NCBI GenBank assembly: GCA_025175665.1
Contig: JANKKI010000215.1
Span: 1,860,001 to 1,924,000, forward strand
Origin: Cinchona pubescens
Lineage: Eukaryota > Streptophyta > Magnoliopsida > Gentianales > Rubiaceae
Direction of reading: 5' to 3'
DNA length: 64,000 bases
Part shown: piece by piece, positions 32,915 to 44,655 of the stretch
Position numbering within the stretch: position 1 is the stretch's first letter
Layout: every line of letters starts with the position of its first letter
Position numbers and translations under genes: made by a program
The notes under the pieces: model-generated
The model's input: the letters and a program-made list of their open reading frames with translations, nothing else
Database searches by the model: none
Told to the model about the DNA's origin: nothing

Positions 32915-34229
32915 TGATAACTCTAGTGAACTAGAGTTATTTTACCTTTAAATTATGGTATTTTGATAGTTTAATCTCAATTTTTAGTATCGAAATGAAC
33001 TTATAAGTATTTTTGGTTAGTTACTTACATTTCGTAGTTGCATTTGCACTTCTTGTAAATATAATGAATTTTTAATCAATTTTAGTTAATTTGGTAACTT
33101 ATTTAGTTAAGTGTATTTGCTAGTTTAGGAATCGAAAGATGGAAGTTAAGATTATAAAGGTTTGAGGGCCAAAGTGAAATTAACAAAGAAATGAAGGCTT
33201 GAACTGAAATATGCTCGATGTCGCGACAAGGATTTTGGTGTCGCGACAACAAGGTGGAATTTCACTTATTAATTTTTAGCTCGATTTTGCTACGTCAAAA
33301 TCCATGTTACAATATCGAGGTGCATTTGGCTAATGCTGAATGTCAACTTTGTAATTTTTGACTTTCAGTTTTTTTTTTTTTTTTGTTTCTTGCCTTGTAA
33401 AGCACTTAACATATATATATATTAGGAAATTGTAGAAAAACACAAATAGTAGATAGTGTAATGTGTAGTTTTAGATTAAAATAGGTTAGATTAGTTTGGC
33501 TTTCAATGTTTTAGTTTAATACAAGTTCTCTCTTAACTTTTCTTACATTATGTTTTTAATTTCTTGCAAGCTTTAATTTTGATTAGATAATCTAAGTCTC
33601 TTCTAATCATCTAGCTGTGTATAGATATAATTTTTACTTGCTTTCTAGTTAAATTTCCTTAAAATTTAGTTGCTTCCATTTCAAGTTTTCTTAGGTTTCT
33701 TGATGATTTAGTGATTTCTAGTTGAAATTTACATTTCTTTGTTTTAATTCCTAGTAATTTTCATTGGACTTTCTTTTATTAATATAAAAATCTAAAAATA
33801 TCTAGTTTTAATCTCAATTCTTTTGTGAATTTCAATAATTAATTTTAGTATTAAATGGAGTTTACTTGTTTTCATGCCTTTTAATTATTTTCCTTAGTCA
33901 AATTAGAATTAATTGTCTTTCAATTTTTGTGTAATTAATCTAGTTAATTTAGAAGTAATTTTACTTCCTTCCATTTACTTGCTTTTATTAGGTTAGATTA
34001 ATTAGTCTTTCATGCCATTTAGTAGTCTAACCACTTTCATTACTTGATTTGCCTAATGATATAAAGATTTGTGAATCTCAGAACTTGCTAACCAACAATT
34101 CTCTTGGGAACAATCCCACTCATTCTATACTACTATCTAACATTATATACTTGCGGGTGCGAAGGTAGAAGTTAGAAATTAGTGTGATTTTATTATTTGA
34201 TGTTTTGAATTGTTTTATTCTATCCACAG
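32915..34229 (+). repeat. Athila-like LTR (second of two)
   Basis: Starts TGATAACTCTAGTG and is similar to 31211-32458 along its length. It ends at TTCTATCCACAG, about 20 bp short of the other LTR's terminus, where MITE sequence resumes. It carries palindromic motifs at 33214-33245 and an ATATATATAT stretch near 33412. Confidence 0.75.
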
Positions 34230-34936
34230 ATCATGTGTCATTTCAAATTCACCCAAGTTGTGTTTAGATCGATAGATTCAAAGAAGGATTTGAAATCCAC
34301 CCATTTATTGTAGGGATTGTAAGGATAAAATGGATGAATTTCAAATTTATCCAAATTAAAAAGTGTGAAATGAAGGATTTCAAATAACTTTTTAATTTGT
34401 GTGGATTTGAAATTCATATATTTTGACTTTACAAATCTCTCAAACAAATGGGTAGATTTCAAATCCTTTTACAAATCTATTGATCTTAAACACAACCAAT
34501 TCAAATTCATTCACTTAGGTTCAAATTCTTCCTTCGATTCAAATCCACCCATCCAGCTCACAATCTTACATTGTGTTTGGATAGAGAAATTTGGGTAACT
34601 TTGATTTGAAATCTTAATAGATTAACTGATTTAGTTTTGGATTTGAAATCTACCAACAATTGGGAGTGTGATTTTAATGGATAAATGAGAGGATTTGAAA
34701 TTCACCCAAATTTCATGTCATTTCTAATCCATCCAATCAAATCCATTTATTTCAAATACTTCCTTAAATTCAAATCCACTCATCCAAACACAATCTTATT
34801 TAACAATTAAAAATCATACTCTCATTTGTTGGTGGATTTCAAATCTACAACTAAATCAATTAACTTGTTTTGATAACTTATTATAAATTTGAATTTCAAA
34901 TGAAATCTACCAAGTCCCTCTATCCAAAAACAATTC
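34230..34936. repeat. Foldback MITE cluster, continuation of the family at 11900-12985
   Basis: Same GGATTTGAAATCCACC / CCATCCAAACACAATCTTA building blocks. Approximate units are 34250-34563, 34564-34796 and 34797-34936. The left-most unit is truncated by the Athila LTR. Confidence 0.7.
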
Positions 34937-36980
34937 CATTTTATTCAGGAGGGAAAAAGGGATAATTTCATAAGTCTCCCGTAAAGTTAATAATAATTGC
35001 AGGAACTTCCCATAAGGTTTTATAAGAATTTACACTTACCTCCTTAAGTTAATGTTTGAATAACAAAGTAGACCCAAAAAGTTGATGTATGTCAAATTTT
35101 CCTTTGAATATCCTATAATACCTTTTTTTGTAATTAAAAAAAAAACAATTATTGTCTCTATCAACTCTTTTGACTTGCCCATCCACCTTGTGCGCTTACA
35201 AGTTACAACAAGCCCCCAACAACCCTTATAGCACCATAAGACCCCCATGACTCCATCTCAAATAGAAATAAGTATATTTTTGTTTTTGCAGCCTACCAAG
35301 TTGCCATATCCGTAGCCTCTCCGTCTCTGCCATGCAGCCAACACCTTATTCCAAAACTCAACAATAACTATAACCCAACAATAGCCTACCACCTCAACCC
35401 CAATCCATATCATCAAAAGCCCATATTCTCTGCCCACCCATCCTACACCTAACATTACATTTTAAAAACAAGATTATCCCATTCTCTTTACACTAAAAGA
35501 GGGAGATCATCGACACTAAAAAGTAATAGAATCTCTCAACCTGATCAACCAACTCAAACATATGTTTTCTCTAAAATAATTTTTATGCAATTCATGGTCG
35601 CAATCATAGTTACCAAAAATGCAATTCATTAGAAAATAAAATACGAGTACGTAGATACGATTCATCACTTCATAAAATATTGGACATGTACAGATAGATT
35701 TAGTCGACATGTCGCGATACATTTTATTTGGAGTCGTGATATAATCACATTTATCTATGGTCATATTCACATAGATACGTGACTACAAATTAAACATTTT
35801 TCAAACAAAAAAAAAGTTTAAATGCTTTTGATTCCAGAGAAAGTGTGCATATTAGGTAGAGTTTTTTTATTCTTTTTTAAATAGAAAAATGGTTAAATTA
35901 TAGGATAATGTAGTAGTTGGTAGTTTGATAGTATTAAATTTCTAGTAAATGTTGACTTATTAGTAGCTGAAGAAAAGGAAATGCTCAAGTTTTAAGAACT
36001 ATTATCCTTAAACAATAATAAAAAATAAAATCTAATAGCTCTAATTTAATATAATTTGGAGAGCATTTTTGAAGGAAAAAAGAAGAAGAAACAAAGCATT
36101 CTTATCCTAACAAGATTTCGCTACCTTTGATGTTTCGAAATATGAATCGTCGCATTTTGAAATACAAATAAATCGCATTTTAATACGTATGAATCTGAAC
36201 GTAGTTTCTAGGGGTGAGGGTACAGTAACTATGGTCTCAATATCAATTGACATCGGTTAAATGCTTAATGTGTTTCATCCTTGCTTGTGTAAGTGAACTG
36301 TTTGTGTAATTCTGTATACATATATATTTGCCCATGAGAATGGAGGAGGGGGATGGGCATTGGGCAATAAAGGAAGTAGGGGAAGCTAGCTTGGCTCAAC
36401 AAAGAAAGTAAGGAATAGTTGGGGGTAGGACCAAGGAAGGAGCAAGAGAAGGTGGTAGTTGCAGAAAGTTGAAAAAAAATGTATGGATTATGATGGAAGT
36501 GAGGTTAGTAGAATAGATGATGTTGAACTTTGGAGTGGACGAGAACATTACATTGATGTAATTGTTGTTTTAAGATTTTTACCTTTTATTTACCTTTTTT
36601 GGATTAATCTAAGTATTAGTGTTGTATGTGGATTATTGAAGTGATTTAACACCAACAAGAAAGGTAATTTTAATTTTCAAGACCTCAGGGAGCTTCCTGA
36701 AAAAAAGAATTATATAGCTGTTCTTTAACAACATCCACCAGAAGGAAGCTTCCTAGAGAAAAAGGATGATATAACTGTCCTTTAACAACTAAAATTAACA
36801 ACATCCATCACAAGGTTGGCCATGTCAATTTGCAAAACAAAGAAGGCGTAAGCAAACTTTGTGAAAATTATAGGGCTAGGTATTACCGATATTAAGACTT
36901 CAAAAAATACCATTAGGAGTTAGAAAAGCTAACAAGAATGTGAACAAACCATTGTGTCCTATCCAAAATTGTTTTGAATT
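34937..36980. other. No gene recognised
   Basis: AT-rich. Around 34965-35100 is a sequence of the kind seen at ends of plant TIR elements (ATAATTTCATAAGTCTCCCG), but no partner end was found. Short minus-strand frames at 35036-35770 are Trp/Cys/Gly-rich without family resemblance. 36687-36790 holds a degenerate direct repeat of about 55 bp built on AGCTTCCT and CTTTAACAACATCCA. Confidence 0.4.
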
Positions 36981-38130
36981 AAATCACTTTAAAGTCAGAT
37001 TAATATTTTTTTGTGTGTTCAATTATGATTGAACATGTTAAATCCCTAATGATCCTTCTTTACTCATGGTGAGAATATTAGTTAGGAATGGATTTGGCCG
37101 AATTTGGACAATTTGTGTTGGACTAAACATATTTTGTGTAATTTGATCCATGTTTGACAATTCACCTAAGATAAGTTTTGGACACTCAAAATTATATTTG
37201 TGATAAAAATTAGTGGTTGATTTTGTGAAATGAAAAATAGTGACAAACCTAAATATTTTGAACTCATTCACTAGTATATTTGGGAAAATGCCAATATGGC
37301 CAACTTTCAAGATTTGCCCTTCTATTTCGTGTAAATTTGGTGGTGTCTTGTATTACTCTATTGTGTCTATTCTTCTTTAGTTTTTTATTTTGTTAGGGAA
37401 TAGAAAAAAAGTTAAGTTGGAGTATGATGAATCTAATAAATAGAGTTATTTTACCATCATTAGCACTTAGTTTCATTACCTGAATCCCAAATTTCAAGGT
37501 TTTATTGGCTATATTTGAATATTCTTTGTGCAAATTATGTTCTAGGTATTTATTATGGTTTTTATGCTTGAATAAAAAATGTTACTTAAATTTAGCTATT
37601 GTTTTATATAGGCTGGATGATAAAATTGTCCATTCGTTGGTTTGGAATGTCAAAGTCAACCCTCTAGCAACTAGGCATCTGCCACATCCGGATGCTCATG
37701 AGGAAATGAATCACCATTGGTGAATAAAAACAGAGGGTTTTCTAGTGCCAGCGAACTCTAAAGGCCATTTCCATCCACCAGTGGCGGATACCCTTACCAA
37801 ACCCTAACAACTCAATCACTGCTAGCGGACTATTTAGGCGGGATAGGCATATAAATACTTAAAGGCGACCTCTTATCCTTAGCCTTATGCTGTTTTCAAC
37901 TAGTGTAATCTAGGATTTGGCTTTCCCTCTAAGGTAGTCCTGTCATCTTTTTCTTCTCTTCCTTTCTCAGCTAGACAGAGTAGGTAACAACTCTTAAATT
38001 CATCTTGTATTTAAATATTTGATGTTGGATATTTAGTGGTTTCTTTCCCTTTCTTTAATATTTATTTTCTTTATATATTTTTAATTTCCATATTTTATGG
38101 TTTTTACGATTAGTTGCCCTTTATCTTTTA
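36981..38130 (+). mobile_element. 3' end and LTR fragment of another gypsy element (Athila/Tat-like)
   Basis: A purine-rich AGTTAAGTTGGAGTA near 37410-37426 is followed by TGATGAATCTAATAAATAGA and GTTATTTTACC, the same style of LTR start as at 31211 (TGATAACTCTAGTAAATTAGA). The preceding 400 bp would be its 3' UTR and the following ~700 bp its LTR. No partner LTR or coding region is visible here, so it is a fragment. It contains TAGGCATATAAATACTT near 37848, a good TATA box. Confidence 0.5.
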
Positions 38131-38900
38131 AATCTGTAGCCCAATTATACTCATCTCATCAAATCAAAAAATATACTCTATAGTCTATTTGAAAGATTGT
38201 ATACTATAAATAATTATTAAAGAATGTGTAGATATTTTTTTTGACTCCAACATCGTGTCAGTGTTATCTAGATCACTTTTTGATCCATGGTCTTCATTTC
38301 TTCTTACTTTCCCAACCTAGATTTTCTTTGCCTTTTGAACCGAAATTTCTTTGTGTTTTTCACCCATCAACTCAACCCTGTGATCTAGATTTTTTTCATA
38401 CACATCGTCATCATCCTCTTGCTTATAATATGAATTTTTCCTTCAAAATTCCCCAACTCCACTACTAGATCAATATTCATCAGAATTTTTAGCATCTTTG
38501 TCTTCTTGTACATTGTAATCATCAATATACACACAAGCAGTGGGCAACAATGAAAAACGAAAGCAAAACGAAACACAACTATTTAAGACAGCCAAAACGG
38601 CCAACCTTTGTATCACTTCCGCACAAAGCATATAACAGGGACTTTTCACAAACACCCGGAGTGCAGCACAAAGCCAAGGTCTCCCTCTAATTTTCTGCCT
38701 TGGTTGCTGACTATCAACTATTTAAAGGGGCATAGGGGACGGTTGACAAGGCCCAACCGTTGGCCACTAATAGCACTAACAGGAGACACGGGTAGTTGGA
38801 CGTTGTGGTAGCCTAGCTGTCCACCCAGTCAGCCCCCGCGTTTTGGGGCTGCCTAGTAACCGCTCGGGGATTGCTCAGCAGATTTCCAATAAAATATTTA
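38131..38900 (-). other. Possible LTR/promoter-like fragment, minus strand
   Basis: On the minus strand, GC-richer sequence (GCCCCAAAACGCGGGGG near 38835-38850) is followed by CCCTTTAAATAGTT, a TATA-like motif near 38715-38728, then a transcribed-looking stretch. This resembles the U3-R part of an LTR, but no second copy is in the window. A 61-codon frame at 38470-38655 inside it is not recognised. Confidence 0.25.
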
Positions 38901-39422
38901 TATCAAATCTAAGAACATCAACAAAAATAATCAAGTAGTTCTATTTATCGATAAGATGTTGAAACCCATATTCCTTCTATCAACACATAATTTTTTATAC
39001 TCATACTTAATAGCTTCTTCTACCATCCTGTCTAAGCTAAGTATGGTGATTTCTATATGATCCTATGCACTAACTTATCCTCCCTCATATCTAGGTGAGG
39101 ACATGGATTTTTGACATTTCCAAGAATGATAGAATCTCATGATGATTATTGCATGTCATAATGTGTAATAACAAACTAAACCCTATTCTCATTAAGTGAG
39201 GTCAAATATGTAATAAAAAAAATACTAAAATCAAACCATATTCTCATTAAGTGGGGGTCAAATATGTAATAAAAAAATACTACTCTTTCATCTCAATTTT
39301 ATTGTCACTTATGGAATGAGTAAATTTTTTTAGAAAATTCAATTTTGTGATCTGTATACCTATAAGTAGTCCCTGATTATTAAGATAAGATGAGAGAAAA
39401 AAATATAAATTGAGTGTTTAAT
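38901..39422. other. No gene seen
   Basis: AT-rich. It contains a short direct repeat, TTCTCATTAAGTG...GGTCAAATATGTAATAAAAAAA, at about 39187-39220 and 39241-39277. Confidence 0.45.
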
Positions 39423-40483
39423 AAGGTTGGTGTTATTATTAGGGCAATTTTCATCCTGCCAGTGCACTTTTGTTTAATAGGATAAAAATGCCTTCATTAG
39501 TCAAAAAGCTTCCCAACTATTGTGGTCTTTCTTTTTCTCCCTCTCAACTCTTTTTATACTCCAGAACCCTATTCCTTTGCCAACAAACCCTCTCTCTTTC
39601 TCTTTCTTTAAAGATTACAAGTCCTCCCCAAAGAAGTATATCTATAATTCTCTAATCTTTTTTTTTTTTTTTCAAAAGAACAAACTAAATTAAACCGAAA
39701 TGTCAAAAAAAAAAATTATCTCTTTTTTCCTAGAATAATCATGTGAGGCTTAAATGATTTTGTTGTTTCATGTGGATATATGGGAATGGTGTGATTAGGA
39801 CGTTCTAAATGGGAGTTTCAAGGTGTAATGTACTTTTTTATTATTATTATTATTATTGTAATTACTTTGTTATACTTTCTATCTCTCAAAAATGTAAAAA
39901 GCCCTTCTTCCCCTTCTCTTCTCTTCAAACAATCAGGCCAACGTTGCTTTTTTTCTATTATTTTGGATTTTGGACCAAACTTTTGGATAAGTAATTTGTT
40001 CTTTTGTGGTTCTTATTTGGGTTTTGCATTTGAATTTCTGAGTTGTATTATTTTTTTATATGTGCATCAAGCTAATCTAATCTCTCGATAGAAAATCTTT
40101 ACCTCATTTTCTTTGGAAAATCTTCTTTTGTTATGTTTATATTTTTCTGCTATCTTTTCTTTCGTTCTTCTCGTTATAGATTAATTTTTTTACAGTTTGG
40201 GTTTTTAGAAAATGAGGAACAAGAAACGATGACGAATTTTGAATTTGGATGAGTCATGGAGGACTCCAGTATAGAGACGTCTGTGTTGAATTTTGATCAT
40301 TGATGAAAGATGAAGACTCCTTTATAGAGAAAAAGGTTCTGAGGTAGGAGATGATTTAGAAGAGAAAAACAAGATGAGCAACTAGTTGGGAAGCTTTTTG
40401 ACTATTGAGATTTTTTTATTTTTATTTTTTATTTATTTTTTGGGTCTTGTTTAGTGAAATTGCTTTGGCAATAACACCAACTT
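39423..40483. mobile_element. TIR element, ~1.06 kb, non-autonomous
   Basis: The outer arms are inverted repeats of about 100 bp: left 39423-39521 (AAGGTTGGTGTTATT ... AGTCAAAAAGCTTCCCAACT), right 40382-40483 (AGTTGGGAAGCTTTTTGACT ... AATAACACCAACTT). No transposase. The interior is pyrimidine-rich with poly-T runs and an ATT microsatellite at about 39838-39857. A clear TSD was not found, so the superfamily is open. Confidence 0.65.
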
Positions 40484-41754
40484 AGGTACTAAGGGTAAAA
40501 CTGAAATACGACACGACAAAGTAATTAATTTTTTAGGAAATGAGATTTTAGTTTTAAAATATATTAAAATAGTAAATTTGATAATATAAATGAGACATAT
40601 ATAATCCTTTATTTATCAAAATAAGGACTTGTCCCGGAATGCAAATAAATTGATATCATAGACTTACTTTGTATGCAAAAACAAATGGATAGCACTACAT
40701 ACGAATAATATAGGCACAAGCAATTGACATTAACTTACATGAAAGAGACATGGGAGACGTGAATTTCAAAGGGGTTTAAGGTTAAACTATAATGACCAAA
40801 ACACAAATAATACTACAAAATTAAGAACTCTAACATGTATCGAATATCTTTCAACGCTAATCCTTAAAAACTATTAGTAATATTTACAAAGAATTAACAA
40901 AAATCTATAGAGATTAATTATATACCATAAAACCGGGGTTGTAGGAATTTTGTTCTTCGTTCCTAAGCTTTATTGTCCTTCATGATTATGGTCTCATGTT
41001 TAGAGGTATTGGTTATCTTCTTGAAGATTTTTACTCTGAATCGATGAAATAGGGGAAAACTTGATCTTTTAGAAGAAATAGGGGCAACATGGAAGAGGAG
41101 TGAGAATGAGTTTGGGATTTTGTTTGGGTTCAATTTTAATACAAACTTAATTTTCCAATTTTTCATTCTTTATGTTTAACAGATATGCGACTTGCTTGTG
41201 TTCATTTCTTAAAAAATCCCGCTTCTTCTGTCATTTGGCCTAATTTAGCATAAAAATAAAACATTGAGAACTAAAATTTTTATTTTCAAAATAATGGGAC
41301 TAGTTATGAGCACGATCCAGACTATAGGTCCTAAAACTGCCTTTCTCTCAAAACTCATGGTCAAATTGAAAACAACTATAAACGAATACGATACTCTAGA
41401 AGGACTAGTCCTACTATATGAAAACCTTTTTTTTTTTTTTGGGACAAATCTAACAAAAAAGCCGGTCAACTCTGTCGTATTGCCTTTATAGTGTACAATT
41501 TGACAGACACAAGTTCCTTCTTTCCAATAGTTTTTGTCTTAATTAAATATTAACTTTATAAGTAATGAGGACATTGTTAGTTATTAGACAACCACGAAAA
41601 AACTGTTTGAGACTCGGGAATAATCTCAAAAATAAAGTGGCGTAAGGGTAACCTATGAGCAATGACTTTAAGGGAAATTTTATACACCATATTGCAAAGA
41701 TTAATGGGTCTAAATTAGGAGCCAAACAAGGGATTATAGTATGAGTGTCAATTT
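40484..41754. other. No gene seen
   Basis: AT-rich sequence with short overlapping frames on both strands (for example 41245-41491), none with recognisable content. Confidence 0.45.
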
Positions 41755-43677
41755 TTGACACAACACAACAATTTGACAAAAACAAGATATGAAAGTTGGG
41801 TCTTAATAGGTTTGGGTCATGAATGAGTCAATTCATTTACGACACGTAAATAAATGCATCAGGTCACAAGTTACTCAATTAACCTAATTAACATTAAATG
41901 AGTTGTCGTGTCACAGTTTTGAAAATTTGGAGAAATATTGGATATTTGGATAAACTAAGATCAAAACATACTGTGTGTCTTAATCTACCTACCTTTAATG
42001 ATTGAATTTTCTTACTCTAATATTATCCTTTTTTATTTACAAAAACTATTTGTAAGAAACTTTATTTTTTTTTTTAATAGTTTGTAACAACTAAACAAGT
42101 AAATTTGGATGACTTTACCCAATATATCATGGATTTGAATTAGTTCTCTTCTGAAATCTTTTATTTTTCAAAAAATTTCAACTCTCTCCATACCTTTCAG
42201 TAATTCGAATTCATGACTAATAGATCATAGAAAAAGTATCGTACCATCTAAATTGCATTTCATTATCAAAATTAGTTCATTTCTTGTTAAGTCAATAGAT
42301 GGTTTTAATGTGCTTGAAACCACTTACTCTTAAAGTAAGTAAACTTCTTAATCTTTATATGTTTTCTATCCTTTTTGTAAGTACAAATGATTTTGATCAA
42401 ATCTGTATTTTTAAGTTACTCAAGGTTGTACATAAGAGTATCAAATATGGATTTTATTGAAGAAAGATTAATGAAGAATGGATAGATTGTGGAATAAATA
42501 TATTAATCAAATATGAATTTTAGTCCTATGGTGTTTACATATTAATGTTGGATTTGTGTAGAATGTCATTATTCAATCATTAATTTTCTTTTTATGATGA
42601 GTTTGTGTAGAATTTTACAAATGTTAGATTTGTGTAGAAGAATAAAGAGACTCCAATTGAGACCTAACTTAACAAAACTAGTAATTGATATTGAACTTAA
42701 CAAAACTAGTAATTGATATTGAACTTAACAAAACTAGTAATTGATATTGAACTTAAAATTGTCAAATATTAAATATATTTTGAAATATTAAATATACTTT
42801 GTCACTTGTTAAAACACCAATTACCATATTAGAAGCTTAAAAGAATAACAAAAAAACCAATAAGGATTTTCTTGTTATTACATTAATAAGAAGAGATATT
42901 ATTCAAACTCTATAATTCTACAAATTTATAAATTGTTAATCTAAATGAATTAAACCGATTGAATATGACATGACAAGACAAATAAATGGGTCAACCCGAC
43001 AAAATCGATTACTAAATAGGTTAAGTTAGATTTAGAGTTTATTGACCCGAATACGATTATGACACAACACAATTACTCACACAACACGACACAATTATCC
43101 ACACAAGATGACACAATTTACACCATTAGATTTTAGAACATATGATTGAGACCATGTGATTATAATCATAAGATTTATCAAAATGAGTAAGAAAAATGAG
43201 AACAAATTACAAACATCACCATCTATAACGTGACTGAACTTTTGATAAAAGTTAAAGTTCATACTGTTGAGGCCCAGGAACTTTAGGGGATGTATTTGGG
43301 AAATAGCTCTGATTGCTTCTTGCTCTATAAAGGTCTTGATGAGCTCCTGTCAAGTTTCATTTTAATATCAACATCAGAGAGTTGAGTTAAGGAAAAAATT
43401 GAATCAAAATATTATATGACAATCCTTTCTAGATGCTTATCAACATAATTATGTCCCCAGATCATCCATTAACCCCATAATTGTATTCATGTTCTACCTC
43501 ACAAAAGCACAAGCAAATATTAAGTGTTCCTGTCACCCTCACGATACCATTGTGCTTCGGTTCCTAGCTCCACATAAGATCCTCTTTATCCAACATTTCG
43601 TCTAACTAATCAGTTAAATAACCTTTATTGTGATCATTCGTAGGACCTTTTGACAAAAATCTATATTATCATCCAGC
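41755..43677. other. No gene; ACACGAC-rich repeat-like blocks
   Basis: GACACAACACAACAATTTGAC near 41755 and GACACAACACAATTACTCAC near 43062, together with nearby GGGTC/GACCC elements, resemble terminal parts of a widespread plant repeat, but I could not define its ends. A 28-bp tandem repeat is listed separately. Confidence 0.3.
42666..42749. repeat. 28-bp tandem repeat, three perfect copies
   Basis: Units 42666-42693, 42694-42721 and 42722-42749, each starting AACTTAACAAAACTAGTAAT, followed by a partial fourth copy. Confidence 0.95.
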
Positions 43678-43686
43678 TATTTTTAA

Positions 43687-44606
43687 GAGTAAAATGCATT
43701 TTTAGTCCCCAGTATTTGGGTACTATATAAATTGGTCCTGAAATTTCTGCCAAAATAGATTTAGTCCCCAAAATTCCTGAATTTGGACAAAATTAGGATA
43801 ATTGACGAAAAATTGAAATTTCTAACAGAAACAGGCTACATGTTGGTTACATGGCCATTAAGTAAATGCCCAAAAAAATTAAAAACTATAGATAAAAACA
43901 AAAATCTTTAAAACTGATAAATAAAAATTTGAAACCCACATTTGACATTAAACTCTCATTCTAACCCAACACTATTAGTTGGTTATGAACCCTTTTCTCC
44001 CCTTTAACCCAAAATTCCTTTTTTCCCTTAAACCCAAGAAGAATCCTAATCTTTCAATTCCTTCTATAACTTTGTCTTCCTTGAAAATGATCATAAATTT
44101 CTTCTATTTCTTTTGAAGATCATGAGGAATTGACTGTATGGCATGAGGTAGAGGTTAGTAGGATAAGCATTCAAAGAAAATGGTGAAGCAATTGATGATC
44201 AACTTCAAGGAAGACAAGGGACAGAAGAGATTGAAAGATTAAGGTTCTTCTTAGATTAAAGGGGAAAAAGGAACTTTGGGTTAAAGGGGAGAGAAGAGTT
44301 CATATTCGACTAATATTTTTGGCTTAAAATGACAGTTTAATGTTAAATATGGTATTCAAGTTTTAATTTATGATTTTTAAAAAGTTTTTTTTGGCTTTTA
44401 TCTATAGTTTTAAAAATTTTTGGGCATTTACTTAATGGCATGTGACTAGTACGTGGCCTATTTCTATTAAAATTTTCAATTTTTCGTCAATTGTCCTAAT
44501 TTTGTTCAAATTCTAAAATTTTGGGGACTAAATCTATATTGGCCGAAACTTTGGAGACCAATTTATATATTACCCAAAACATTGGTGACTAAAATGTATT
44601 TTACTC
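43687..44606. mobile_element. Mutator-type foldback element, 920 bp
   Basis: Begins GAGTAAAATGCATTTTTAGT and ends, inverted, ACTAAAATGTATTTTACTC. The two arms, roughly 430 bp each, are inverted copies of one another almost to the centre. It is flanked by the exact 9-bp TSD TATTTTTAA (43678-43686 and 44607-44615), characteristic of Mutator-like elements. No transposase. The RNA could form a very long hairpin. Confidence 0.88.
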
Positions 44607-44655
44607 TATTTTTAACAATACTGAAAGACCTTCTACTCTAACACATGAGTCCCTA

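Noticed and set aside
39279..40640. An outer Stowaway-like element around the 39423-40483 TIR element
   Set aside because: CTTTCATCTCAATTTTATTG near 39284 and its possible partner near 40620 resemble such termini only loosely, and no TA duplication was evident.
41755..43110. A single TIR element bounded by the GACACAACAC blocks
   Set aside because: I could not align the blocks convincingly as inverted repeats or find a target-site duplication, so it is described only as repeat-like sequence.
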